DNA from: Acidobacteriota bacterium
GTDB taxonomy: Bacteria; Acidobacteriota; Terriglobia; Terriglobales; Acidobacteriaceae
Assembly: GCA_018268855.1 (NCBI GenBank)
Contig: JAFDVR010000002.1
Span: 186,001 to 250,000, forward strand
DNA: 64,000 nt
Direction: 5' to 3'
Position 1 is the stretch's first letter. The number at the start of each line of letters is the position of its first letter. Both the position numbers and the translations under genes were made by a program. Shown piece after piece: positions 16,970 through 25,786 of the stretch. A model generated the notes under the pieces. The model saw nothing but the letters and a program-made list of their open reading frames with translations, searched no databases and was not told the origin of the DNA.

Positions 16970-19190
16970 ATGCGCCTCTCCCGCCTCCTGCTGCTGCTCG
17001 CCCTCTCATTCCCACTCGCTGCGCAAACCAAACGTCCCATGACGTTTGAAGACCTCCAGGCCGTCAAGCGCATTGCCGACCCGCAGGTCTCGCCCAGCGG
17101 CAAATGGGTCATGTTCTCCGTCACCGAAGTCGATCTGCCCGCCAACAAAAAGACCACGCATCTCTGGACCGTCTCCATCGACGGCAAAGTAGCCGAGAAG
17201 AAGATCATCACCGGCAAAGCCGGAGAGAGCAATGGACGCTTTTCGCCCGACGGCAAACAGGTCCTCTTCATCTCCGCCAACGAGGGCACCTCGCAGATCT
17301 GGCTCGCGCCCTGGGATGAAGAGCACGGAACCATCGGCCAACCGCACCGCTTCACCAACATCACCACCGAAGCCGATGGCGCCATCTGGTCGCCCGACAG
17401 CAAGAGCATCGCCTTCGTCAGCGACGTCTACCCCGACTGCGACCAGACCACCTTCGACGCCGCCTGCAACAAGGCCAAGGAGGATGCCGAGTCGCACTCG
17501 CCCGTCAAGGCGATGATCTTCGACCACCTGCTCTACCGTCACTGGGACCACTACCTCGGCGCCAAGCGCACGCACATCCTGCTCGTCAGCGCGACGGACG
17601 CGAACAGCATCCGCGACCTCACACCCACACGCGACATCGGCGACCACATCGCGCCAACTTTCTTCCTCAGCGCGCCAACGGAGTACGCCTTCTCACCCGA
17701 CTCCAAAGAGTTCGCCTACGTCGTAAACCTCGACAAAGACCCATCTTCAAGCACCAACAACGACATCTACACGCTGCAATTGAACGATCCCAATGCGCAT
17801 CCAGTAAAGATCACAACCTCACCCGGCAGCGACGATGCGCCCGCCTACTCGCCCGATGGCAAATGGCTGGCGTTCCGCTCGCAGGCGCGAAATGGATATG
17901 AGAGTGATCGCTTTCGATTAATGCGATATGAACGTGCAGCAAAGGCGACGAAGGAATTGCTTCCGAAGCTTTGATGGATGGGTGGATGAGTTTGCTTGGG
18001 ACGGGAACTCGGCTCTACTATTCACGACTGCGCAAACAGGCGAAGAAATATTCGGCATTGTTAGTTCCGAGGAGCACGTTATAGGCTTTGGCTATTTTGA
18101 GCATCGGCTCAGAAAAGAAAAAGGCGAAATCGCGGATCTGCGACCTCTTTCTAAAGATCACGGTTTCATTGCAACACGCATGAGTGTGGATCACCCTGCT
18201 GAAGTCGTTGTCTTCGAACCAGGAACATGCGATGCAAATGGAAATTGCGCTAACGGAAATATAAGATCGCTCACTAAGCTGAATGCGCCGCTTGACGAGC
18301 TTGATCTCGGAAAGATGGACTCCTTCTGGTTCCCATCCACCGACAACACAAAAATCCAGGGCTTCATCATCCGCCCACCCAACTTCGACCCCTCCAAAAA
18401 ATACCCGCTCAAATTCCTCATCCACGGAGGCCCGCAGGGCGCGTGGGGAGACGCATGGAGCTATCGCTGGAATCCGGAACTCTTCGCCGCGAATGGCTAC
18501 GTGGTGGTGATGATTAATCCGCGCGGCTCCGTCGGCTACGGCCAGAAGTTTGTGGAAGCAGTAAGCGGAGACTGGGGCGGCAAGCCGTACCAGGACCTGA
18601 TGGCTGGCCTCGACTACGCGGAGAGGACGTTCCCTTTCATCGACAAAACCCGCGAGTGTGCGCTCGGCGCAAGCTACGGCGGATACATGGCCAACTGGAT
18701 CCTCACGCACACCAACCGGTTCGCCTGCATCGTCACGCACGACGGCATGTACAACCCGCAATCCGCCTACGGCTCCACAGAAGAGCTATGGTTCAACGAG
18801 TGGGAGTTCCGCCGGCAGAACGTAACTCCTAAAAGCGCTTCGCGGGACGCAAGGGGCAACACGCATCCCGACCCGCAACCCGCGCAGCCGTGGAAGTACG
18901 CCAAGCTCCCCGCGAATGAAGACCCATTCCGCAAGTGGTCTCCCATGCTCAACATCGCAAACGCCAAAACACCCACGCTCGTCGTTCACGGCCAAAAGGA
19001 CTACCGCCTGGACGTAAGCGAAGGCTTCCAACTCTTCACCGCACTGCAACGCCTTGGCGTACCCAGCAAAATGCTCTACTTCCCAGACGAAGGCCACTGG
19101 GTGCTCAAGCCACAAAACAGCAAACTCTGGTATGAAACCGTAAACGACTGGTGCGACAAATGGACGCACACGAACAAATATGCGCAATAA
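16970..19190 (+). pseudogene. S9 family prolyl oligopeptidase-like peptidase, frameshifted
   Basis: Two overlapping frames make one S9C-like exported peptidase. The first frame (16970-17974) has a signal peptide and beta-propeller repeats (SPDGKQVLF, SPDSKSIAF, SPDGKWLAF). It stops at 17972, where one extra base near 17969 separates it from the second frame, which resumes as FDGWVDEFAWDGNSALLF and runs to 19190. The hydrolase domain is complete: GASYGGYMANW nucleophile, VHGQKDYRLDV aspartate and DEGHW histidine. Removing one base restores a protein of about 740 codons. The split peptidase would be inactive unless the shift is programmed or a sequencing error. Base composition changes just around the junction. 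Confidence 0.8.
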
Positions 19191-19617
19191 CACTAAACGA
19201 AATTCTTCGATTATTGCCTTGCTCGTCTTCCTGCCGATGGTCGTCGTGCTTTATCTGGCGTACGTTGACTGGAGCAATGAGAGAGAAATCGCGCAGAGAG
19301 CTCAGGCGACGATCGGCCGCTTTACCGGCATTGAAAAGCTCAACCACGGACAGATCGATTACGAATACGTTGTGGATGGCGTCATCTATACCGGTGGTGA
19401 AATTGTTGAACACTCTTCAATCATTGGGCCGTTGCGGGTGGAGTACGATCCGCTGAATCCCAAAGTGAGTACCATCACGCACTTCGGCGAAATAGGAACT
19501 CGCCCAGTTCCCGTTGTGCTCTGCTTCGTGTTGTCACTCGTTTTCTATTTCCGGTTGCGTGCTTATCTAATTAGGAGATCAGAATTGGAAGAGGATGCCA
19601 GAGAAACTAAGCGCTGA
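19180..19617 (+). CDS. DUF3592-like two-helix membrane protein
   Basis: A 145-residue protein with an N-terminal membrane helix (SSIIALLVFLPMVVVLYLA), an extracytoplasmic beta domain (GRFTGIEKLNHGQIDYEYVVDG, then LRVEYDPLNPKVST) and a C-terminal membrane helix. This is the arrangement of DUF3592 proteins, of unknown role. Its ATG overlaps the 3' end of the peptidase frame by 11 bases, so it may be coupled to it. Confidence 0.7.
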   Translation: MRNNTKRNSSIIALLVFLPMVVVLYLAYVDWSNEREIAQRAQATIGRFTGIEKLNHGQIDYEYVVDGVIYTGGEIVEHSSIIGPLRVEYDPLNPKVSTITHFGEIGTRPVPVVLCFVLSLVFYFRLRAYLIRRSELEEDARETKR

Positions 19618-19620
19618 TGG

Positions 19621-20718
19621 CTACGCCTTACGCTTCAGCAACTTAATCAACTGCAATTCCTCAGACCGCAAACCATACTTCGACCTCTGCTTGCCCCCCA
19701 CCTGCACTTCCACGGTCTTATGCAACAGACCGCTCATGTAATGCTCCAGCACTGAGGGATGCACATAACACTTGCGGCACACTGAGGGCGTGTTGCCCAG
19801 GTGAGACGCTACCTGCTTAATCGCCTGCACAACGTTGTGCTTGCCCTGCGTCTCCGACTCAAACGCTTCCGTCTGGCACAACAAAAGACAAGCCATCACC
19901 GACCCGGCCCACGTGCGAAAGTCCTTCGCTGTAAAGTGGTCGCCTGAGATCTCCTGCAGATAAGCATTCACATCCGCAGAGCCAATACGATGGCACTCAC
20001 CGTTCTCATCGAGGTACTGAAAGAGGTCCTGCCCGGGAATGTCGTGGCACTTCTTGACCACGTTCGAAAGCCGCCGGTCGCGGACGCCAACGTTATGTTC
20101 CACACCACTCTTGCCGCGAAAGCGAAAGGTGATGGACTCACCCTTTACCTTCGCATGCCGGTTCTGCATGGTGGTCAGGCCATAGCTCTTGTTCGTGCGC
20201 GCATATTCCTCATTGCCAATGCGGATATGCGTGAGCTCCATCAACCGCACAATGGTCGCAAGCACCTTCTCACGCGCGAGCCCCGGTTTCGCCATGTCCT
20301 TTTCCACCCGCCGGCGGATGTGCGGAAGCGCACGCCCAAACTCCAGCATGTGCTGATACTTTGTCTCATCGCGCACCTCACGCCATTGCGGATGGTAGCG
20401 GCTCTGCTTGCGCCCGCGCGCATCCCGCCCCGTCACCTGCAAGTGTCCCAATGGATCGGTGCAGATCCAAACGTCCGTCCACGCAGGTGGAATCACGAGC
20501 GAGCGAATACGCGCCAGCGTCTCCTTATCGCGCACAACGCGACCATCTGGAGCAACGTACCGGAAAGACTTGCCATGCTTCTGCCGCTGAATACCCGGCG
20601 TGGCATCGTTCACATAATGCAGCCCGGCGGACCGCGCGGCCTGAACGGTCTCCGCAGCAGGAGGCCTTACGATCGCGGCTTCAGTCGTCTTCACAGGCAC
20701 AGACGCAGTAGGATGCAC
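19621..20718 (-). CDS. DNA topoisomerase IB
   Basis: A poxvirus/eukaryote-like type IB topoisomerase of the bacterial group, about 365 residues. It relaxes supercoils through a 3'-phosphotyrosyl intermediate. Visible features are the N-terminal RSLVIPPAWTDVWICTDPLGHLQ, then GRDARGRKQSRYHPQWRE, catalytic RIGNEEYAR around residue 150, TFRFRGKSG, and the active tyrosine region HPSVLEHYMSG. The N terminus is uncertain: no ATG precedes the conserved part in frame, so I use the GTG at 20718. The much longer open frame to 21045 runs through the divergent GH92 gene and is rejected. Confidence 0.88.
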   Translation of the reverse strand: MHPTASVPVKTTEAAIVRPPAAETVQAARSAGLHYVNDATPGIQRQKHGKSFRYVAPDGRVVRDKETLARIRSLVIPPAWTDVWICTDPLGHLQVTGRDARGRKQSRYHPQWREVRDETKYQHMLEFGRALPHIRRRVEKDMAKPGLAREKVLATIVRLMELTHIRIGNEEYARTNKSYGLTTMQNRHAKVKGESITFRFRGKSGVEHNVGVRDRRLSNVVKKCHDIPGQDLFQYLDENGECHRIGSADVNAYLQEISGDHFTAKDFRTWAGSVMACLLLCQTEAFESETQGKHNVVQAIKQVASHLGNTPSVCRKCYVHPSVLEHYMSGLLHKTVEVQVGGKQRSKYGLRSEELQLIKLLKRKA

Positions 20719-20793
20719 GCCAGCGACACGCGGTTGATTCGCTGGCAGAGAGCGGCTGACTTGCTGACTCGCTGCTTCTATACTTTGCTCACC

Positions 20794-23013
20794 ATGCGAG
20801 TCTCTCTCCTCAGCGCCGCCGCACTCATCCTCGCCACAACATCTCTTTGCGCGCAAGACAACATCCGCTACGTCAACCCGCTCATCGGCACAGCCAAAAG
20901 CAAGATCGGCTACGGCGGCACTATGCCCTTCGTCACCGCGCCCTTCGGCATGACGGACTGGACGCCGCAGACGCGCCAGAACAAGATCAGCCGCGTCTCC
21001 TACGAGTACAGCGACACCAAAATCACCGGCTTCATGGGCACGCACCAGCCTGCCATCTGGATGGGCGACTACGGCTACGTCACACTCATGCCTCAGGTCG
21101 GTGCGTTGCGCACTTCACCCGATGCGCGCGCACTCGCCTTCTCGCACAAGGATGAAGAGGCGCACCCGGACTACTACGCCGTTACCCTGGACGCAGGCAG
21201 CGGCAAACAGATTCGCGCCGAGATGACGGCGACCGAGCGTTGCGCACTTCTGCGCTTCCGCTTCCCGCAAGGAGAGACTGCGCGCATCCTCGTGGAAGCA
21301 TCGCGTCCGGGCATCGCAGGCCACGCAACCTTCAACGCATCCAACGGCGAGATCACCGGCTACAACCCGCACCGCATGGACGCGCACCTCGGCCCCTTCG
21401 CATTACCAAACTTCAAAGGTTACTTTGTCGTCCAGTTCCACCAGAAAGCCACGCACGGCGATGCTTACGGCAAAGAAAAAACTGAGCACGGCGCCTATGC
21501 AGAGTTCAACAGCAGTGAAGTGGAAGTGCGCGTAGGTACGTCCTTCCTCAGCATCGATCAGGCCCGCGAAAACCTGAAGCGCGAGATCGCAACATGGGAC
21601 TTCGACGCAGTCCGCGCTCATCTCCATAAGCAGTGGAACGAAAAACTCAATCGCCTCACCGTAGACGGCGCAACCGACGCAGAGAAGACCCGCCTCTACA
21701 CCGCGATGTATCACACGCTGCTCTACCCGCGCGTCTTCAGCGAGTACGGCCGCTACTACTCCGCCTTCGACGACACCGTCCACAACGGCGAGTCCTACAC
21801 CGCCTACTCCATCTGGGACACCTTCCGCGCAGAGAACAGCATGATCACACTGCTCGCGCCCGAACGCGTCGACGGCATGGTGACCGCGCTGCTGCAGAAC
21901 TATAAAGAAGGCGGATGGATGCCGAAGTGGCCCAACCCCTCTTACACCAACATCATGATCGGCACGCACGCCGACTCGCTCGTCGCCGAAGCCATCCGCA
22001 AAGGCTTCCACGGCTTCGACCGCGAACTCGCATGGAAGGCCGTCTACAAAGATGCGATGACACCGCCCGACGGAGACACCACGCGCCGCTGGCTCGATCG
22101 CGAAGAACACACACCCTACGAAGGCCGCGCTGGCCTCACGTACTACAAACAACTCGGATACATCCCCACCGACAAAACCGACGAAGCCTCCTCGCGCACG
22201 CTCGAAGACAGTTACGACGACTGGTGCGTTGCGCAGATCGCAAAAGCCCTCGGTCGCATGCAGGACTATCAGTTCTTCCTCAAACGTTCTCTCAACGACC
22301 GCCATCTCTACAATCCCGCAACCGGCCTGATGAACGGCAAAACCAGCGACGGCAAGTGGGCGCCGCAAGGCGGCACAGGCGACAGCCACACCAACCGCAG
22401 CCTCGCCGGTTGGACCGAAGGCGATGCGTGGGTCTACACATGGTCGCCCTTCCACGATCAAGCAGGCCTGTTGCAGCTAATGGGCGGGGCAGAGAAGTAC
22501 TCCGCCAAACTCGACGAACATTTCGCCAAGGGCAAAAACGTTCACAGCAACGAGCCCAGCCATCACTACGGCTATCTCTACGACTTCAGCGGACAACCGT
22601 GGAAGACGCAGGCCAAGGTCCGCGAGATTGCCGCTGCAGAATACGCCGCCGAACCCGGCGGCCTCGACGGCGACGACGACTGCGGACAGATGAGCGCATG
22701 GCTTCTCTTCACCGCGATGGGCTTCTATCCCGTCAATCCGGCAAGCGGCAACTACATGATCGGCAGCCCGCTCTACCATCGCATGTCCCTGCGCCTCGCC
22801 AACGGCAAAACCTTCACCGTACTCGCGCAGAACAACTCCGCAACCAACGTCTACATTCAATCGGCCACGCTCAACGGCAAACCGCTCAACAAACCCGTCC
22901 TCGCATGGGAAGACCTCCAGCGTGGTGGCACGCTGCGCTTCGTCATGGGAGCAAAGCCGTCGAAGTGGGCCTCACAGTGGCGCCCCGCAAACATCGACGC
23001 GGAGATAAAGTAG
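20794..23013 (+). CDS. GH92 family alpha-mannosidase, exported
   Basis: A 739-residue exo-alpha-mannosidase-like enzyme with a signal peptide (MRVSLLSAAALILATTSLCA). GH92 hallmarks include NPLIGT near the mature N terminus, GGTMPFVTAPFGMTDWTPQT, the GTHQPAIWMGDYG stretch, WDTFRAENSMITLL, the EGDAWVYTWSPFHDQ acid region and GDDDCGQMSAWLLFTAMGFYP with its calcium-binding character. It would release mannose from alpha-linked glycans outside the cytoplasm. It starts 10 bases after a TATACT box without a ribosome site, so it may be nearly leaderless. recX follows with no gap. Confidence 0.93.
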   Translation: MRVSLLSAAALILATTSLCAQDNIRYVNPLIGTAKSKIGYGGTMPFVTAPFGMTDWTPQTRQNKISRVSYEYSDTKITGFMGTHQPAIWMGDYGYVTLMPQVGALRTSPDARALAFSHKDEEAHPDYYAVTLDAGSGKQIRAEMTATERCALLRFRFPQGETARILVEASRPGIAGHATFNASNGEITGYNPHRMDAHLGPFALPNFKGYFVVQFHQKATHGDAYGKEKTEHGAYAEFNSSEVEVRVGTSFLSIDQARENLKREIATWDFDAVRAHLHKQWNEKLNRLTVDGATDAEKTRLYTAMYHTLLYPRVFSEYGRYYSAFDDTVHNGESYTAYSIWDTFRAENSMITLLAPERVDGMVTALLQNYKEGGWMPKWPNPSYTNIMIGTHADSLVAEAIRKGFHGFDRELAWKAVYKDAMTPPDGDTTRRWLDREEHTPYEGRAGLTYYKQLGYIPTDKTDEASSRTLEDSYDDWCVAQIAKALGRMQDYQFFLKRSLNDRHLYNPATGLMNGKTSDGKWAPQGGTGDSHTNRSLAGWTEGDAWVYTWSPFHDQAGLLQLMGGAEKYSAKLDEHFAKGKNVHSNEPSHHYGYLYDFSGQPWKTQAKVREIAAAEYAAEPGGLDGDDDCGQMSAWLLFTAMGFYPVNPASGNYMIGSPLYHRMSLRLANGKTFTVLAQNNSATNVYIQSATLNGKPLNKPVLAWEDLQRGGTLRFVMGAKPSKWASQWRPANIDAEIK

Positions 23014-23556
23014 ATGCCCTTCCGCGCACCGAAAAAACGCGAGCCGCTCACCGAACCGGAACTGATGGAGTACGCCGTAAAATCGCTCGCCACAAAGATG
23101 CGCAGCGTGCGCGACCTCAAACGCCTCATGCGCAACCGCGCCGAACCCGGTCCGAGCGGCGAAGAGATGATCGACCGCGTCATCGCCAAGCTCGAAGAGA
23201 TGCGCTACCTCTCCGACCCGCGCTTCGCCGCCGACTTCACACGCCTCCGTCAGGACAACCAGAAATTCGGCCGCCGCCGCGTGCAGCAAGACCTACAAAA
23301 CAAAGGCATCAACAAAGAACTCATCGCCACCACGCTCGACAACGCCTACAACACCATCAACGAACCCACGCTCGCCAAACAGTACATCGAACGCAAACGC
23401 ATCAAGCCCCCGCAGGATGAAAAAGAAAGCGCACGCGTGTTGCGCCGTCTTGTCCGCGCAGGCTTCTCCGTACGCACCGTCTTCAAAGTCCTGCGCGAAA
23501 TGAAGTCGCCCGTAGAAGAAACGATGCTGGATGGAATCGAAGATGCCGAGACGTAG
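23014..23556 (+). CDS. recX: RecX family regulatory protein
   Basis: A 180-residue RecX-type modulator of RecA filaments. Three-helix repeats are visible: ALTEPELMEYAVKSLATKMRS-like helix 1, LEEMRYLSDPRFAADFTR, FGRRRVQQDLQNKGI, and a C-terminal RVLRRLVRAGFSVRTVFKVLREM. The order matches RecX. Its ATG follows the GH92 stop directly (TAG-ATG), so it is translationally linked to an unrelated glycosidase gene, and no recA is nearby. Confidence 0.85.
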   Translation: MPFRAPKKREPLTEPELMEYAVKSLATKMRSVRDLKRLMRNRAEPGPSGEEMIDRVIAKLEEMRYLSDPRFAADFTRLRQDNQKFGRRRVQQDLQNKGINKELIATTLDNAYNTINEPTLAKQYIERKRIKPPQDEKESARVLRRLVRAGFSVRTVFKVLREMKSPVEETMLDGIEDAET

Positions 23557-23571
23557 AGCATCTAATCTCTC

Positions 23572-24459
23572 GTGAAGAAGGAAATCCAGGAAGCAAACAC
23601 CGTTATTGCTATCGACTGGTCAGGCCGCGTAGACCTCAGCGGACAGCGCCGCCACATCGTCGCCGCTATCTGGCAACATGGCAAAGTTCGCATCGAAAGC
23701 GGACGCACGCGTGATGAAGTCACCGACTGGCTCATCGCTCTTAAGAAACAGAATTCCGCCATCGCCGTAGGCTTCGACTTCTGCTTCTCCTTCCCCGCAT
23801 GGTTTGTGCATGACGAGCACGGCGCACAAACCGCACCCGAGTTCTGGCGCAAGGTGGTTGCCGAACATGGCGAGCGCTGGCTCTCGCGCGAATCGCACGA
23901 CCGCCGCTTCTGGGGCAAACCGCACAAGCGCCCCGCAGAATTCAGTGGCGAACATCTCCACCGCATGCTGCGCGCAACGGACATCGACTGCAAACTAATC
24001 GCGCATATTCCTGAAGAAGAACGCCAGATGCGCGTGAAAGGCATCACTCCCAAAAGCGTCTTTCAGATTGGAGGATCGGGTTCGGTGGGCACCGCATCGC
24101 TGCGCGGCATGAGCACACTCGTGCGCCTGCAGGATGCCGGCTTCCACATCTGGCCCTTCGACGCGCCCGGTCTGCCTGTTGTTGTAGAAATGTACTCGCG
24201 TCTGAACACTGGCCAGGTCCACAAATCCAACCCCATGGCGCGCGCAGCGTATCTGCTGGCCAAGCGTAAGTCCGATCCTGCCTATACGGCCTTATCGCGC
24301 GCCGTCCTCAACAAAGCAAAGACGAGCGAAGACGCCTTCGACGCGCTTGTAAGCTGCATGGTGATGACAGAACGCAGGGCAGAGTTTGCAACACTGCCGA
24401 AGCCGCGTGATCGTAATTATCCGTTGGAAGGATGGACCTGGGCACCGGAACCGCGCTGA
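23572..24459 (+). CDS. DUF429-like predicted RNase H-fold protein
   Basis: A 295-residue protein beginning TVIAIDWSGRVDLSGQ, an aspartate-bearing beta strand of the RNase H-like fold, followed by IAVGFDFCFSFPAWF with a second acidic strand. A C-terminal DAFDALVSCMVM holds two aspartates. These match DUF429 proteins, predicted nuclease-like but uncharacterised. It starts at a GTG. Its last 43 bases overlap the convergent diguanylate cyclase gene, an unusually long antisense overlap. Confidence 0.65.
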   Translation: MKKEIQEANTVIAIDWSGRVDLSGQRRHIVAAIWQHGKVRIESGRTRDEVTDWLIALKKQNSAIAVGFDFCFSFPAWFVHDEHGAQTAPEFWRKVVAEHGERWLSRESHDRRFWGKPHKRPAEFSGEHLHRMLRATDIDCKLIAHIPEEERQMRVKGITPKSVFQIGGSGSVGTASLRGMSTLVRLQDAGFHIWPFDAPGLPVVVEMYSRLNTGQVHKSNPMARAAYLLAKRKSDPAYTALSRAVLNKAKTSEDAFDALVSCMVMTERRAEFATLPKPRDRNYPLEGWTWAPEPR

Positions 24460-25595
24460 TCGGGAGCCTTTGCCTTTGCATCTCCGCGCGAGGTCTGCTT
24501 CTCGTTGTAGAGCATGATGTCTGCGGCGTGGAGCAGTTCGGCTACTGTAATGTTCTTTCCGCGTTGTGTGGTCTGGCCGATGCTGATGCTCACATGAAAG
24601 GGCTCCTTGCCGGGTGAATGCAAGCACAGCGCGCGAACGGCCAACCGGATGCGCGAGACGATAACAGCCGTGGTCGTCTCATCTGAGTTTGGCAGCAGCA
24701 CAAAAAATTCGTCACCGCCAATGCGTGTAATCAGGTCGCTGGTCCGCAATGTGGAGTTGAGCACACCTGCTACCGCTATCAGAGCAGTATCTCCAGCCGT
24801 ATGACCGTAGCGGTCGTTCGTTTCTTTAAAGTGATTGATGTCCAGCATTAATGCGGAGCAGGGCCACTTATTCCGCACCGCCATATCGATCTCACGCGCA
24901 GCAAACATATCCAGCGCACGGCGATTGAGCAGGCCCGTCAGCGGATCGGTCATGGCCTGCATCTCCAGTTCGGAGCTCATCCGCAGGTTTTCTATCCACA
25001 GAAAGCAAAGCGCAAGGCCTGCGATGGTGATAATGCTTGCCCACGAGAGCCACTCCTCCGCGCGTTTTGCCTCCCATGCGCCAGCCAGACGGCCAAGACT
25101 GGCGGTGATATGCACAATGAGCAGGGCTGCCATGGTCCTGGTTGCCGGTTGAATGATTTTGTCATTGCAGCGCAACAGCAGCACTACCGTGGGCAACTGC
25201 ATCACTGCCAAAACCAGCGCAGCCTCTATCACACGCAGCATAAGATCAGGCTGCCAATAGGTGAAGTAAGTGAAGTTCACCATGGTAGCCGCGCCCAGCG
25301 CGAGCAAATACCAGATGACGCTGCGCTGCTTTGTAGCAATGGCGATGGATTTATTGATGAGCGGGCTCAGCAGCAGAAAAAGTGCATTGCCAATGCTGAT
25401 CGCATAAATTGGAGGAATGTGTCCCCGCTGGGACTGCAATCCCAGTCCTACGCCGCCGAGAATATAGCCGGCCGCAAACCAGTACGGGCTCGTATCCGGT
25501 ATTTTTCTGCGCCGCGCGCGATATGCCACGGCGATGACCAGGCCCAGAAAAACCAGAAGTCCCGCCTGCATGCTGAAAAGCGTGTGGCGATCCAT
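24417..25595 (-). CDS. Membrane-bound diguanylate cyclase (GGDEF)
   Basis: A 392-residue protein with six or more membrane helices in the first 210 residues and a C-terminal GGDEF domain. The domain has MTDPLTGLLNRRAL, the metal-binding DINHFKETNDRYGH, the active loop IGGDEF and SISIGQT. The loop is intact, so it should make cyclic di-GMP from GTP, with the membrane part sensing an unknown signal. No RxxD inhibitory site is evident just before the loop. ATG 25595 has GAGG upstream. The final bases are shared in antisense with the DUF429-like gene. Confidence 0.9.
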   Translation of the reverse strand: MDRHTLFSMQAGLLVFLGLVIAVAYRARRRKIPDTSPYWFAAGYILGGVGLGLQSQRGHIPPIYAISIGNALFLLLSPLINKSIAIATKQRSVIWYLLALGAATMVNFTYFTYWQPDLMLRVIEAALVLAVMQLPTVVLLLRCNDKIIQPATRTMAALLIVHITASLGRLAGAWEAKRAEEWLSWASIITIAGLALCFLWIENLRMSSELEMQAMTDPLTGLLNRRALDMFAAREIDMAVRNKWPCSALMLDINHFKETNDRYGHTAGDTALIAVAGVLNSTLRTSDLITRIGGDEFFVLLPNSDETTTAVIVSRIRLAVRALCLHSPGKEPFHVSISIGQTTQRGKNITVAELLHAADIMLYNEKQTSRGDAKAKAPDQRGSGAQVHPSNG

Positions 25596-25786
25596 CAAAA
25601 CCTCAATTGTCCGTTTACCGAGATTCTACCTTCGTAACTTGCCGCTTGGACGAACAGGTCTCCAACGGTTGCAGCCAAAGGTACTCCTGTGAGCCGGATT
25701 TGTGTAGAGGAAATTGTCTGCCCAGAGCATGAACCCGCTCCATGGGCAAGCTGCCTGCGTTCTCTGCACTGCTAGACTTACCTCGT

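Noticed and set aside
19990..20793. Long N-terminal extension of the GH92 frame to 1007 residues
   Set aside because: It is antisense to the conserved core of topoisomerase IB, and the signal peptide begins at 20794.
20719..21045. N-terminal extension of topoisomerase IB to 474 residues
   Set aside because: It reads through the GH92 signal peptide and catalytic domain on the other strand and has no family similarity.
21915..23420. 501-residue arginine-rich frame within GH92 and recX
   Set aside because: A shadow frame created by strong third-position C bias; composition is Arg/His/Gln-rich with no domain.
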